The notes below the pieces were generated by a model. That model made no database searches. It was not told the DNA's origin and saw only the letters and a program-made list of their open reading frames with translations. A DNA stretch of 64,000 nucleotides, from contig NZ_BDUD01000001.1 in NCBI RefSeq assembly GCF_003113895.1, forward strand, positions 4,442,513 through 4,506,512, given 5' to 3'. A program made the position numbers and the translations under genes. Positions 45,043 to 55,800 of the stretch are shown one piece after another (the first letter of the stretch is position 1; each line of letters starts with the position of its first letter). Source of the stretch: Nostoc commune NIES-4072 (GTDB lineage: Bacteria > Cyanobacteriota > Cyanobacteriia > Cyanobacteriales > Nostocaceae).

Positions 45043-46617
45043 ATGATTTTGGATATGAATAAGCCGCACAAGCAGGTGAAAATAACAGATCCGGTAGCCG
45101 CCAACCAGCTCATTAATATCCAGTTAAATTCAGTTGTGGATACTGAGGTAGCTATGTCTGGGGCGGACTGGGCCTACGCAGATTTAAAGAGTAGACTTCT
45201 TGCAAACAGCAGTAGTGCAACAGGTGAAAAAGGTAAAAAAGAAAATTACTTACTTTCCTCTACCTCTGTAAGAAGTTTATTTATTTCTTGTTTGCTAGGT
45301 ATAGGGTTGCTGACAGCAAGTTGTGGCTCGTCGCCCAAAGAATCAGCAGATGCACAATCTCAGAGTCCTGCTAGTAGGGAACGCGGTGGTGCAACACCTG
45401 TAGATGTGGCGATCGCTCGAACTGACTTACTGGAAAAACAACCAGAATATACAGGTAATACAATACCCTTTCGGATTGTATCAGTGCGATCGCAAGTGGA
45501 AGCTCGGTTGTTGGCTTTAAACCTTGATGTGGGCGATACGGTAAAGCTTGGGCAAAACGTTGGGAAGTTAGATGATGCCATACTTTCGACCGAATTAAAG
45601 CAAGCAGAAGCAGAATTAACAGCCCTCAAATCAGAAGTAGCTAGAGCAACCAATCAAGTAAGGAATGCCCGTGCAGACGTTGAACGGGCGCGGTTAGAAG
45701 TAGTACAAGCCCAGGCAGACTCAGAACGGCAGCAGAGGTTGTTCAAAGCTGGAGCGATCGCTGAACAAACTGCACAGCAAGCACGTACCCAGGCAAAAAC
45801 AGCAGCACAGGCATTACGGGCAGCCCAAGAGCAGGTTCGTACAGAACAGCAAGCCGTCGCAGCTGCCCAAGGTAGAGTATTGGCCCAGCAAGCATTGGTT
45901 GCTCAAACCAAAGAGCGCAGGTCTTACGCTCAACTGACATCCCCCATCAATGGCGTAGTCACAGAAAAGGTGACAGAACCCGGCAACCTTCTGCAAGCAG
46001 GTAGCGAAGTCTTAAAAATTGGCGACTTTAACCGTGTGAAAGTCGTCGTGCAAGTTTCCGAATTAGAACTGGCACAAATTCAGGTTGGGCAATCTGTACA
46101 AGTCCGCTTAGATGCCTTCCCCGATCAAGCATTAATTGGCAGAGTTACGCGCATTTCCCCAGCTGCCGATGCCACAGCTCGTTTGATACCTGTAGAAGTA
46201 GTGATTCCCAATACTCAAGGGAAAATTGGTAGTGGACTGCTGGCGCGAGTTAATTTTGAAAACCAGACACAACAGCGCGTAGTCGTGCCGCAAACAGCTA
46301 TTCAAAAACAAGCAGGCACTAAAAACTCCAAGGGTACAGGGGAGACGCAAACAAATGTACAGCAGTCTTCCCCAGCTAACACATCTGGGATAGCAAAGGC
46401 AAATTCACAAGACCGAAGTGGGGAAATATTTGTAGTTATTGACACAGAAGGCAAAACTAAGGTAACAGCACGAGCCGTAATGTTGGGAAAAAGGGCTGAT
46501 GGGAAAGTGGAAATTTTATCCGGTTTGCAAACGGGAGAGCGCTATGTTGTTCGTAGTGGTAAGCCGTTAAAAGAAGGTGACACTGTAAGTCTTTCAATTC
46601 TTTCAGAAAAGCAATAG
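45043..46617 (+). CDS. RND efflux periplasmic adaptor (HlyD/AcrA family)
   Basis: 524 residues from ATG 45043. A lipobox LTASC with Cys94 is unusually far from this start; ATG 45154 (with GAGG close upstream) leaves 56 residues before it and may be the real start. Layout: lipoyl halves around VRSQVEARLL and a long coiled coil (about 180-300) rich in Gln and Ala, then LTSPINGVVTEKVTEPG and beta-barrel parts. It links the pump to an outer-membrane channel. The RND gene follows 68 bp downstream. No regulator or TolC gene is in the window. Confidence 0.9.
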   Translation: MILDMNKPHKQVKITDPVAANQLINIQLNSVVDTEVAMSGADWAYADLKSRLLANSSSATGEKGKKENYLLSSTSVRSLFISCLLGIGLLTASCGSSPKESADAQSQSPASRERGGATPVDVAIARTDLLEKQPEYTGNTIPFRIVSVRSQVEARLLALNLDVGDTVKLGQNVGKLDDAILSTELKQAEAELTALKSEVARATNQVRNARADVERARLEVVQAQADSERQQRLFKAGAIAEQTAQQARTQAKTAAQALRAAQEQVRTEQQAVAAAQGRVLAQQALVAQTKERRSYAQLTSPINGVVTEKVTEPGNLLQAGSEVLKIGDFNRVKVVVQVSELELAQIQVGQSVQVRLDAFPDQALIGRVTRISPAADATARLIPVEVVIPNTQGKIGSGLLARVNFENQTQQRVVVPQTAIQKQAGTKNSKGTGETQTNVQQSSPANTSGIAKANSQDRSGEIFVVIDTEGKTKVTARAVMLGKRADGKVEILSGLQTGERYVVRSGKPLKEGDTVSLSILSEKQ

Positions 46618-46685
46618 TAGGGTGAGTAATAACCACCATACCAAGGAAAAAAGTACTTAGTAGTCAGCACTTATCACTTAGTATC

Positions 46686-49600
46686 ATGCAACAGGCGAAC
46701 AATAATAATGGCAATGGCGGATTTAGTCTTAGTGCGATCGCTATCCGCCAACATATTGGCACACTCATGCTCACCGTGGCAGTAATTGTCATTGGGGTAT
46801 TTTTTCTCACCACGATCCAAGTCGATCTCCTACCGTCAATTACTTATCCACGAGTTAGTGTCCGACTAGAAGCCCCTGGTATTTCGCCAGAGGTAGCAGT
46901 AGATGAAATCACCCGACCCTTAGAAGAAGCTTTATCGGCAACCGAGAATGTAGTGCAAGTTTTTTCCCGCACCCGTGAAGGACAGGTAAGCCTCGATTTA
47001 TACTTCCAACCAGGGGGCGATATTGACCAAGCTCTAAACGATGCTACTGCTGCTTTTAACCGAGGGCGAGGACAACTGCCAGATACGATAGAGGAGCCGC
47101 GATTATTTAAACTCGATCCCTCCCAATTGCCAGTTTATGAATTGGCGCTAACATCTGATTCGTTGCCAGGCAAAGATTTACGTGTATTTGCTGATGAAGA
47201 GTTAACCCGTGAACTCAGTGTCGTGCCGGGAGTTGCTTCAGTCGATGTATCTGGTGGTGCTGAGGAAGAAGTACGAGTGCTTGTTGACTTAAACCGATTG
47301 CAAGCTTTGGGTGTCGGGTTAAATGATGTCTTAGATGAATTAACAGCCCGTAACCAAGATACTTCTGGTGGTCGGATTCTAGGGCAAACTTCCGAGCCAT
47401 TAACTCGGACTGTAGGACGTTTCCAAAATGCCAAAGAAATTGAAAACCTCTCCTTAGAAGTTTCCTCCCCTGCTTCCCCTGTCTCCCCTGCCTCCCCTAC
47501 CTCTTCTACCTCCCCTGCACCTTCTCGCCGCGTTTATTTGCGAGACTTTGCTGAGGTAATTGATGATACAGAAGACCAGCGAGTATTTGTCTACCTAAAT
47601 CGTCAGCCTGCGGTGAAATTTTCAATCCAAAAGCAGCCTGAGGCCAATACAATTACCGTTGTAGATGCTGTGAAGCGGCGAATTGAACAATTACGACAAT
47701 CGGGTTTAATTCCAGCAGATATGACTTTGAGTCCCACCACAGATGAATCTGTTTTTATCCGCAATTCTTTAAATGATGTCATCTTTTCAGGGATTTCTGG
47801 AGCATTGTTAGCAGCAGCAGCAGTGTTGTTATTTTTGGGATCATTCAGGCAAACATTGATTATCAGTTTGACGATTCCGTTGTGTACTCTAGCAGCGATC
47901 GCTCTGATGAAAATATTTGGCTTAACTTTGAATGTATTTAGTTTAGCAGGTCTGACATTAGGAGTCGGTCAAGCAATTGATACATCCGTTGTGATTTTGG
48001 AGAACATTTCTGAAAAAGCAGGGATGACTCCCAATCAGAAAGAGATGGAGCCAGAGGGGCAGAGGAAAAATTCAAAATTCTTTATTGACAGTGCCATTAA
48101 TGCTTCCCAAGAAGTGGAATCTGCTTTAGTTGCTGCTACAGGTGCTAACTTAGTTTCTGTAGTACCATTCCTCTTAATTGGCGGCTTTATTGCACTGCTA
48201 TTTAATGAACTGATTCTGACAATTAGCTTCGCAGTCGCAGCATCCCTTGTCGTAGCGATTACAGTAGTGCCGATGCTATCTTCTCGACTCTTGGGAATTA
48301 GCTGGTCTAGTCGAATCAGTGAATTTTGGTTGCTTAGACAGTTTAATCACCGATTTGAAGATGCTACACGGGGATACAGTAATTTCTTAACCAAGGTTTT
48401 ACGCTATCGGCTCCTCGTCGTTATCGCTGCTTTGGTAATTTTAGGCGGCAGCAGCTTCTTTATGTTTGGTCAAATTCCCCAAGAAATTTTACCCCGCATC
48501 AGTACTGGGCAAGCTAACTTGAGAGCGCAGTTTCCTCCCGGTACACCTTTAGGAACTTCTGAGAAAGTTATGCAAATTGTCGATGACATTTTGCTCAAAC
48601 AACCAGAAACAGAGTCTGCTTTCACAACTGTGGGTGGTTCTTTGTTTGGTAGCAATACTACAGAAAATCCTTTACGTGCCAGCAGCACTATCAATCTAAA
48701 ACCAGGCACAGATGTAGAAGCTTTCGTCAAAAAAGTAACTCAGGAATTTAACAAACTCAATTTAGCAGGAATTCTGCTACGCCTCAACCCTGGTCAGGTG
48801 CGGGGTTTAGTTTTGAGTAATTCTCCAGTGCAAGGGTCAGACGTTGACGTGATTCTGCAAGGTGAAAATGAAGAAAACTTAACGCAAGCAGGCGCACAAG
48901 TGTTGCAAGCATTGCAAGAAAGGGCAAAATTAGCGACATTCCGACCAGATGCCGACCCCCGGCAACCGGAAATCCAAATTCGCCCTGACTGGGAAAGAGT
49001 TTCGGCTTTAGGGTTGAGCGCCGGGCAAATTGGTGCAACAGTTCAAACAGCAATTGAAGGTTCAGTTCCTACGCAAATTCAACGCGGTAATCGTTTAGTT
49101 GATGTGCGGGTGCAGCTAAATAAGGAAGCAATTGCGCGTCCTTCCCAGCTAGAGCAATTACCGCTATTTACAGAAAATAATCAACTAATCCGCCTTTCAG
49201 ACGTTGCGAACATTCAAGAAGGTCAAGCGCCTGGTGAGGTGCAACGAATTAATCAGCGCCAAGCTTTTATTGTGGCAGGTAATCTGAGCGAGGGGGCTAG
49301 TCTTGGTGAAGCGATCGCAGAAATCAACCAGGTACTCAAAGATGTAGACTTACCTGATGGCGTTTCAATTGTGCCTAGTTCTGCCCAAGAAACTAATCAG
49401 CAACTTCAGGATGCTTTAAAAACTTTGGGGGCGTTGGCAACGTTCTTGATCTTTGTAGTCATGGCGGTACAATACAATTCGCTGATTGACCCATTGGTAA
49501 TTATGTTCACCGTACCACTGGCATTAGCTGGAGGACTTTTTGGACTTTACATTACCCAAACTGCAATTGGCGCAACTGTAATTGTTGGTGTCGTCTTGCT

Positions 49601-49961
49601 GGTGGGAATTGTGGTAAACGCAGGGATTTTAATGGTAGAACTGGCGAACCAAATTCGGGATGAAATTGGTTGTAGTCGCCAAATTGCGATCATGAAAGCT
49701 GCCCCTCAACGCTTGCGCCCAATTATCATGACTACAGTCACCACTATTTTGGGACTGTTTCCTTTGGCATTGGGCATTGGCGAAGGTTCTGAATTTTTGC
49801 AGCCTTTAGGGATTGTAGTTTTCTTTGGGATGGCGATCGCTACAATGCTGACATTGTTTATCATCCCCTGTTTTTATATTCTGCTACACGATTTGCTCGG
49901 TGGTAATTGGGCGAAGCCAGTATTAATTTGGTTGCGTGGATTTACGAAAAAATTGATTTGA
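46686..49961 (+). CDS. RND efflux pump, AcrB/MexB-like
   Basis: 1091 residues with the usual 12-segment RND layout and duplicated large periplasmic loops. TM4 region GVGQAIDTSVVILEN keeps one of the two Asp residues of AcrB-type proton relay. A Ser/Pro-rich insert (about residues 260-280) comes from an in-frame CCTCCCCTGC-type repeat at 47464-47524 and is foreign to the family. It is expected to export drugs, metals or lipids; the substrate is not predictable. Partner adaptor directly upstream. Confidence 0.92.
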   Translation: MQQANNNNGNGGFSLSAIAIRQHIGTLMLTVAVIVIGVFFLTTIQVDLLPSITYPRVSVRLEAPGISPEVAVDEITRPLEEALSATENVVQVFSRTREGQVSLDLYFQPGGDIDQALNDATAAFNRGRGQLPDTIEEPRLFKLDPSQLPVYELALTSDSLPGKDLRVFADEELTRELSVVPGVASVDVSGGAEEEVRVLVDLNRLQALGVGLNDVLDELTARNQDTSGGRILGQTSEPLTRTVGRFQNAKEIENLSLEVSSPASPVSPASPTSSTSPAPSRRVYLRDFAEVIDDTEDQRVFVYLNRQPAVKFSIQKQPEANTITVVDAVKRRIEQLRQSGLIPADMTLSPTTDESVFIRNSLNDVIFSGISGALLAAAAVLLFLGSFRQTLIISLTIPLCTLAAIALMKIFGLTLNVFSLAGLTLGVGQAIDTSVVILENISEKAGMTPNQKEMEPEGQRKNSKFFIDSAINASQEVESALVAATGANLVSVVPFLLIGGFIALLFNELILTISFAVAASLVVAITVVPMLSSRLLGISWSSRISEFWLLRQFNHRFEDATRGYSNFLTKVLRYRLLVVIAALVILGGSSFFMFGQIPQEILPRISTGQANLRAQFPPGTPLGTSEKVMQIVDDILLKQPETESAFTTVGGSLFGSNTTENPLRASSTINLKPGTDVEAFVKKVTQEFNKLNLAGILLRLNPGQVRGLVLSNSPVQGSDVDVILQGENEENLTQAGAQVLQALQERAKLATFRPDADPRQPEIQIRPDWERVSALGLSAGQIGATVQTAIEGSVPTQIQRGNRLVDVRVQLNKEAIARPSQLEQLPLFTENNQLIRLSDVANIQEGQAPGEVQRINQRQAFIVAGNLSEGASLGEAIAEINQVLKDVDLPDGVSIVPSSAQETNQQLQDALKTLGALATFLIFVVMAVQYNSLIDPLVIMFTVPLALAGGLFGLYITQTAIGATVIVGVVLLVGIVVNAGILMVELANQIRDEIGCSRQIAIMKAAPQRLRPIIMTTVTTILGLFPLALGIGEGSEFLQPLGIVVFFGMAIATMLTLFIIPCFYILLHDLLGGNWAKPVLIWLRGFTKKLI

Positions 49962-49980
49962 ATCCCTGATAGGGATTCAA
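49958..49980. terminator. Hairpin at the end of the RND gene
   Basis: Perfect 10-bp stem TTGAATCCCT / AGGGATTCAA with a 3-base loop. It includes the RND stop codon. No T run follows, so terminator function is uncertain. Confidence 0.5.
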
Positions 49981-50180
49981 TACTTGTCGGGTTTTGGGGA
50001 AAAGGCGAAGGGGAAAGGGGAAAGAAAAAACCTTTAACCTTTACCCGAAACCTAATTCCGAGTTAAAAATCCTTTACCCGAGCAGTATTGGATAGGGATT
50101 AAATTTTTCAACACGTTCTACGCTGGAATTTAAATTAACCTGAGTTCGACAAACCTCTCCCTGACTTAAACTGTCGAATT

Positions 50181-50243
50181 CACGTTAAATTAACGTGATT
50201 TGCCAACAAAAAAAACTTCAAAACTTGTTGGTAGATCACGTTA
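50181..50243. repeat. Large inverted repeat with palindromic end
   Basis: 50191-50209 and 50225-50243 are 19-base arms with two mismatches and a 15-base A-rich loop. The left arm overlaps a 17-base palindrome CACGTTAA-A-TTAACGTG (50181-50197). It lies about 280 bases upstream of the PEP-CTERM gene. No gene is seen in the rest of 49981-50524. Confidence 0.7.
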
Positions 50244-50524
50244 AACTCAACTTTTTTCAAATTCACATATTGTCTAATCTGTCAACGCATAAGTTCTAAT
50301 TTAGATTTTTTATAAAGATTGGGTAAAATTACTAGTTATTTTGATAAGGCATTACAAGAATTGTTTTATAAATCAACCTATGAGTAAATATAAACTCACT
50401 AGGCAGGCACATATTAACCGCTATTTATCTAGCAGTTAGATAGCGGTTTAAAAATGAGTTTTTGCTGTTTGATTTAACCCACACAGTATAGTATTCTCTC
50501 AATCAATATAAAGAGGACAGAAAT

Positions 50525-51187
50525 ATGACTACAATAACAACCAAAATAGCCTTATCTGTTCTAGGAGCAGCAGGAATTAGTTTATTGTCTTTGACACCAG
50601 CGAGAGCCTTCATCTCAGTAGAACCCATCGTGACAACTCAAAATGAAGACATACTCGAAACGAAAAAGCCAAGAACTCTTGGGCCAGAGTATCAACCAGG
50701 GCAAGTAATAGAATTTGGTGTCTCAGATGTAGCTAATAACTTTCTAAACGATACTGGGTACGATATAGAAAGCTTGGTCTTTGATTTAAAAACGCTTGCC
50801 TATAGTAATCCAAATTCTACTCCTGTATTTAATAATGAACCTGTGCAGTGGGGAGATGTTAATGGAGATGGGAAGATTGGTTACTCTAATAACCCTGATC
50901 TAAAGGATATTTTTTCAGACATTACCGTAAAAGATAACATCATCACTTTTAGTGGTGGCGTAATCCCAAAGGGAACTCTGTTTTACAATCCATTCGCTAC
51001 CAACCCCAATGTATCACCAGGTGGTGGAATCATCCCACCAGTGCCAGCAGAGCAAGTGGATAAAGATGGGCCAATTAGAGTGGGTAGTTATTACACTGCT
51101 GTTCCTGAATCAACTAATGTTTTGGGTGTACTAGTTTTTGGCGCTTTAGGTGTAGCTTTAAAAGTAAAGCGATCGCTACACTGTTAA
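50525..51187 (+). CDS. Secreted protein with PEP-CTERM-like sorting signal
   Basis: 220 residues. Sec signal peptide (about 1-28, ending PARA), an exported middle region, and a C-terminus VPESTN followed by one hydrophobic helix and a KVKRS basic end. The P-E-P motif reads P-E-S, a common cyanobacterial variant. Such proteins are processed by exosortase and tied to exopolysaccharide; no exosortase gene is in the window. Middle-domain function is unknown. Confidence 0.82.
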   Translation: MTTITTKIALSVLGAAGISLLSLTPARAFISVEPIVTTQNEDILETKKPRTLGPEYQPGQVIEFGVSDVANNFLNDTGYDIESLVFDLKTLAYSNPNSTPVFNNEPVQWGDVNGDGKIGYSNNPDLKDIFSDITVKDNIITFSGGVIPKGTLFYNPFATNPNVSPGGGIIPPVPAEQVDKDGPIRVGSYYTAVPESTNVLGVLVFGALGVALKVKRSLHC

Positions 51188-51192
51188 CGCTC

Positions 51193-52251
51193 TCATTCTG
51201 TAATTAATTCACGATACACCGCCAGTGTTTCCTGATGGACGCGGGCAACACTCAGCCACTCTAGGTTGTGATTTGCCCGTTGTTTCCATTCGTGCAGCAT
51301 ATCGGCATTACTCAGTAATTGCCCTAAAACTCCAGCCAAAGCATTACTATCTTTTGCTGGCACTAAAATTCCTGCTTCCCCATTATCCAAAGCTTCAGGA
51401 ATCCCGTCTACTTGAGTGCCAACGATCGCAATTCCAGCAACTCTTGCTTCCGAAAGTACCAAGGGGCAAGGATCGCGGTGAGAAGCTAGCACAAATATGT
51501 CACAAGATATCAGATAACGTTGAGGTGACGGTTGGAAGCCTTCAAAATGGATGCGTTCTTTTACAGAAGTTGCTTGTGCCTGGGCCTCAAATAGCTGTTT
51601 ATCAGGGCCATTTCCTACCAAATAAAGATGCGCTTGGGGAAAATCTGAGGCAATTTGTTCAAAAGCAGCGATTAACTCAGCAATTCCCTTACGTTGATAC
51701 ATCCCGGCTACAGTTGCGATCGCTGGACGTTGTAATGGTAAAGGTTGATAATCTTGTATTTGTCGCGTGCGGGGGCTGCCCAAAGTTCCGTTACATATTA
51801 CCCGCAGCTTGTTTTCGGAAATACCGCGCCGTGCCATAGAATCTCGTACAGCCTTACTGACAGCAATTACCCTGTCAGCTAAACCCATCAGCAGACTAGA
51901 ACGCTGAAATTCATTGTGGACTGTGGAAACTAAAGCATATTTATGCCCTTTAAAAATGCGAGCTAGGATGACTCCCGTCATCATGTGGGCGTGAACAATA
52001 TCCGGCTGAAATTCTGCGGCGATCGCCAGGTAACGCACAGCTGCTTTAATAATACTTATCGGTTTCCTGGTTTGGTCTAGTTGGTAGTGTTTGACACCAG
52101 ATATATTTAGTAATTTCTCATATTCACCACCAGCCGAAATAACCGCTACCTCATGACCAGATTTTGCTTGTAAACAAGCCAGATCCACAGCCACATTTAC
52201 AATACCGTTACCTATTTCTTGAACGTGGTTCAAAATATGGATGATTCGCAT
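51193..52251 (-). CDS. Family 4 glycosyltransferase
   Basis: 352 residues, GT-B fold. N-terminal donor-free domain begins MRIIHILNHVQEIGNG. The C-terminal domain has the family 4 pattern LVLSEARVAGIAIVGTQVDG, with the usual Glu at the E-x7-E site, and VAGMYQRKG near 180. It transfers a sugar to an acceptor, probably in surface polysaccharide or glycolipid synthesis. It lies between two surface-protein genes. Confidence 0.9.
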   Translation of the reverse strand: MRIIHILNHVQEIGNGIVNVAVDLACLQAKSGHEVAVISAGGEYEKLLNISGVKHYQLDQTRKPISIIKAAVRYLAIAAEFQPDIVHAHMMTGVILARIFKGHKYALVSTVHNEFQRSSLLMGLADRVIAVSKAVRDSMARRGISENKLRVICNGTLGSPRTRQIQDYQPLPLQRPAIATVAGMYQRKGIAELIAAFEQIASDFPQAHLYLVGNGPDKQLFEAQAQATSVKERIHFEGFQPSPQRYLISCDIFVLASHRDPCPLVLSEARVAGIAIVGTQVDGIPEALDNGEAGILVPAKDSNALAGVLGQLLSNADMLHEWKQRANHNLEWLSVARVHQETLAVYRELITE

Positions 52252-52862
52252 AATCTTTGAGATATGTATAGAAAATAAAGTTGAAGAAGGCAGAAGGCAG
52301 AGGGCAGAAGGTTCAATATATTCGGGGATTCAACACCGTACTTAATTGGGGACACCTGTGGCAGAGATTGTGGTGGGGGTCTTAAACCCTTACTCCCTTT
52401 GGTCGTGGGCAGAGTCTTGAGTCAGAATTTCCTTCTGCCTTCAGCAAGACCTGCCCTCTGCCTTTCTTGATAAATAGCTGAGTGGAAATCAACCTAATTC
52501 TTGAGGTGTTCAATGACAACTCAAAAAGAGTCAGTAGTGCGTAAAATTAACACTTACTACTGACCAACAGTACTTATAACTAATTACTTAGCTTAAAGAC
52601 TTATTCATTAATAGCTAGATAAATCGGGGTAAAAATCCAAAATTATCAAGATTAAATCTGGTATTTCAATCGCTACAGCCTTCTTTGCTCTCCTGAAATA
52701 ATCTTCTGGCTTTACAAAAGTAGCAATCAGACTGATAATAAACAAAGAAATTAATAGTAATCACTAATTCAGTATTACTACTTACAAGTGTGTGAAAACC
52801 CAGGAATAGCAAAGCTTCAGTCAGTTTTAATTGAACTCAAAATCTTAACTTGAAGTAACAAA
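52252..52862. other. Intergenic region upstream of the RTX gene
   Basis: About 610 bases. GGCAGA-type repeats at 52280-52312, complementary TGCCTTC units near 52436-52462, and a hairpin with 9-bp arms GTCAGTAGT / ACTACTGAC at 52530-52564. No gene seen. Confidence 0.5.
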
Positions 52863-55800
52863 ATGGCAACCTTACATACTCCACACTTCCAATTAAATTC
52901 TGTAATTCCCGCTTCATATATCCATAGCCTGGTCTTCATTGACACGGCAGTTGCAGATTATCAGAGTTTAATTAATGGTGTTATCTCCCACACAGAAGTA
53001 TTTGTTATTGACTCAACAAAGAACGGTGTTGACCAAATTACGGAAATTTTAGCAACTCGTGCTGACCAAAATATTAACAGCATTCATATTGTTTGCCACG
53101 GTACCCCTGGTAACTTACAACTGGGCAATGCTCACTTGGGACTCGATACCCTTGAATATCATAGCCAGCAACTCCAACAATGGCAGAAGATATTTTCCGC
53201 CTCTACTAAAAGTCATAACCCCTGGAATTTACTAATCTATAGTTGCAATGTAGCTTTTGGTGATGTGGGGGCAGAATTTATTGCCAAATTGCACCAACTT
53301 ACAGGAGCGAATATTGCCGCTTCTCGTCAGCTGATAGGCAATGCAGCATTAGGCGGAAACTGGGAACTGGAAGTACGCACTGCCCAAATGGAAGTAACTC
53401 TAGCGTTTGCAGAAACCACGCGTCAAGCTTACGCAGGAGTACTAGCAACGTTCACAGTGAATGATACTGGAGATACAGATGATGGCGATCGCAATAACGG
53501 CATCACAACACTCCGGGAGGCAATTAACTTAGCCAATGCTACTGCTGGGGATGATACGATCGCCTTTGGAGGAATATTCACAGATACCACCCCAGATACC
53601 ATTACCCTCACATCTGGACAACTGACAATTACCGATGATGTCACTATTTTGGGGACTGGAACATCTAATCTGACTGTGAGTGGTGGAAATAATGCCTCTA
53701 CAGTATTCGAGATATCGGGACTAGCGACAGGTGTCAGTATAAATGGATTGGCGATCGCTAGTGGCGGTATAAAGGTTAATAGAAACTCCATTCTCAGTCT
53801 AGCAAACACCAGTGTGTCTGGTAATAAAGCAGGAAGTGGCATCTCTAATAGCGGCATCCTCAGTCTTGCTAACACCAGCGTCTTTGGCAATACGCAAGGC
53901 GGTATCTATAATCTTGGTAGTCTCAGCCTAACGGGAAGCAGTGTTTATGGAAATACCTGGGAAAGTAGCAGTGTTTCTGCCAATAACAATAATCTGGGAG
54001 GCGGCATTTATAATGACGCTTCTAATGGTAATATTGGTACTGTCAGCCTAATTAACAGCAGTGTCTCTGGCAATACGGCAAACTTCGGCGGTGGTATCTA
54101 TAGTGGTGGTACTCTCAGGCTGACCAATAGCACTGTCTCTGGCAATACAGCGTTAAGTGATGGCGGTGGCATTTATAATGCAGGTGTAGATTATGATCCC
54201 GGATCAGCTATTCTAATTAACACCACCATCTCTGGCAATACAGCGTTAAATGATGGCGGTGGCATATACAATGGCTTTGCTTACGTCAGTGACAACAGGC
54301 TGACCCTAATCAACAACACAATTAATAACAACACAGCTGACTCAGATGGTGATGGTACTGGTGATGGCGGCGGTGTTTTTAGTTACTTTAATTCTTCTTA
54401 TCACGTCAAAGTTAATAACACCATCATTGCAGGCAACTTAGACAACTCCACCTCCGGTAATATAGACCCCGATGTGCGTGGTGGACTAATTGACTCCGGC
54501 AATAACCTGATTGGCAATAATACTGGTAGCACTGCCTTTACCACCAGCACCCTCGTCGGCACAAGTGCTAACCCCATTGACCCCAAACTCGGACTGCTGG
54601 AAAATAACGGTGGTGCAACCCTTACCCAGGCGTTACTTGCGGGTAGCCCCGCTATTGATGCTGGCAAGAATTCTCTAACACCTGCTCGTATCACCACTGA
54701 CCAACGCGGCGCTGGATTTCGCCGGATATTTAATGGTGTTGTTGATATTGGTGCTTATGAAGTCCAGACCCCCACAACTAATCCACCTGTTGTTAATACT
54801 GACACAGTGGTGACTAATACCAACGATTCTGGGGCAGGGTCATTGCGGCAGGCTATCCTTAATGCCAATGCGACTCTTGGGGCGGATACGATTACCTTTG
54901 CGGGCGTATTCACCGATGCCACCCCGGATATCATCACCCTCACCTCTGGAAAATTAACGATTACTGATGATATTACGATTTTGGGGACTGGGGCATCTAA
55001 CCTCACCATTAGCGGCAATAATCTCTCAGGGGTATTCGAGATATCCGGCACAGGCACAGATGCCAGCATTGATGGTTTGAAAATTGCTAATGCTAATGAC
55101 CCCTTGGGCAGTATTTTGCTCAATACCAATACCAGCCTTAGCCTGACGGGAAGCACTGTCTCTGACAATACGGGGTTAGTAGGCGGCATCTTTAACAAAG
55201 GTACTCTTACCCTAACTAGCAGCACCGTCTCTGGTAATAGTGGGTCATCATTAGGCGGAGGCATCTTTAACAAAGGCACTCTTAGCCTAACTAACAGCAC
55301 TGTCTCTGGTAATGGTACATACGTCTATTCCGACACTGCCTACGGGGGCGGCATATTCAATACAGGCAACCTTAGTATAACTGACAGCACTATCTCTAAT
55401 AATAATGCGTACGCCAATGGAAATGAACACGGCATCGGCCCTAACCCTTACCCATCCTATGGTGGTGGCATTTATAACTCAGGCAGCGTTGATATTACTC
55501 GCAGCACTGTTTCTGGTAATGGTGCGGCAGACGGCGGTGGTATCTCAAACTCAGGTACTTTTAGCCTGACTAACAGCACTGTCTCTGATAATAGTGTATA
55601 TTATACCGGCGGCGGCATCCTTAACAGTGGCACTCTCACCCTCACCAATGACACCATTACCAGTAACACAGCAGAGGGCTATGTTGGTGAGATTGGGAAC
55701 GGTGGGGGCGTTGTCAGTAATGGCGGCACTGTTATCGTTGGCAATACCATCATTGCAGGCAACTTCTTCGTCGAGCCTGATTATCCCTATGACCTTTCCG

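Noticed and set aside
49958..49980. Hairpin as a strong terminator of the RND gene
   Set aside because: No T run follows and the stem includes the stop codon, so it is listed only as a weak candidate.
53429..53890. Long minus-strand frames opposite the RTX/beta-helix gene
   Set aside because: Shadow frames caused by the biased codon use of repeated Ser/Thr/Gly/Asn codons on the plus strand.
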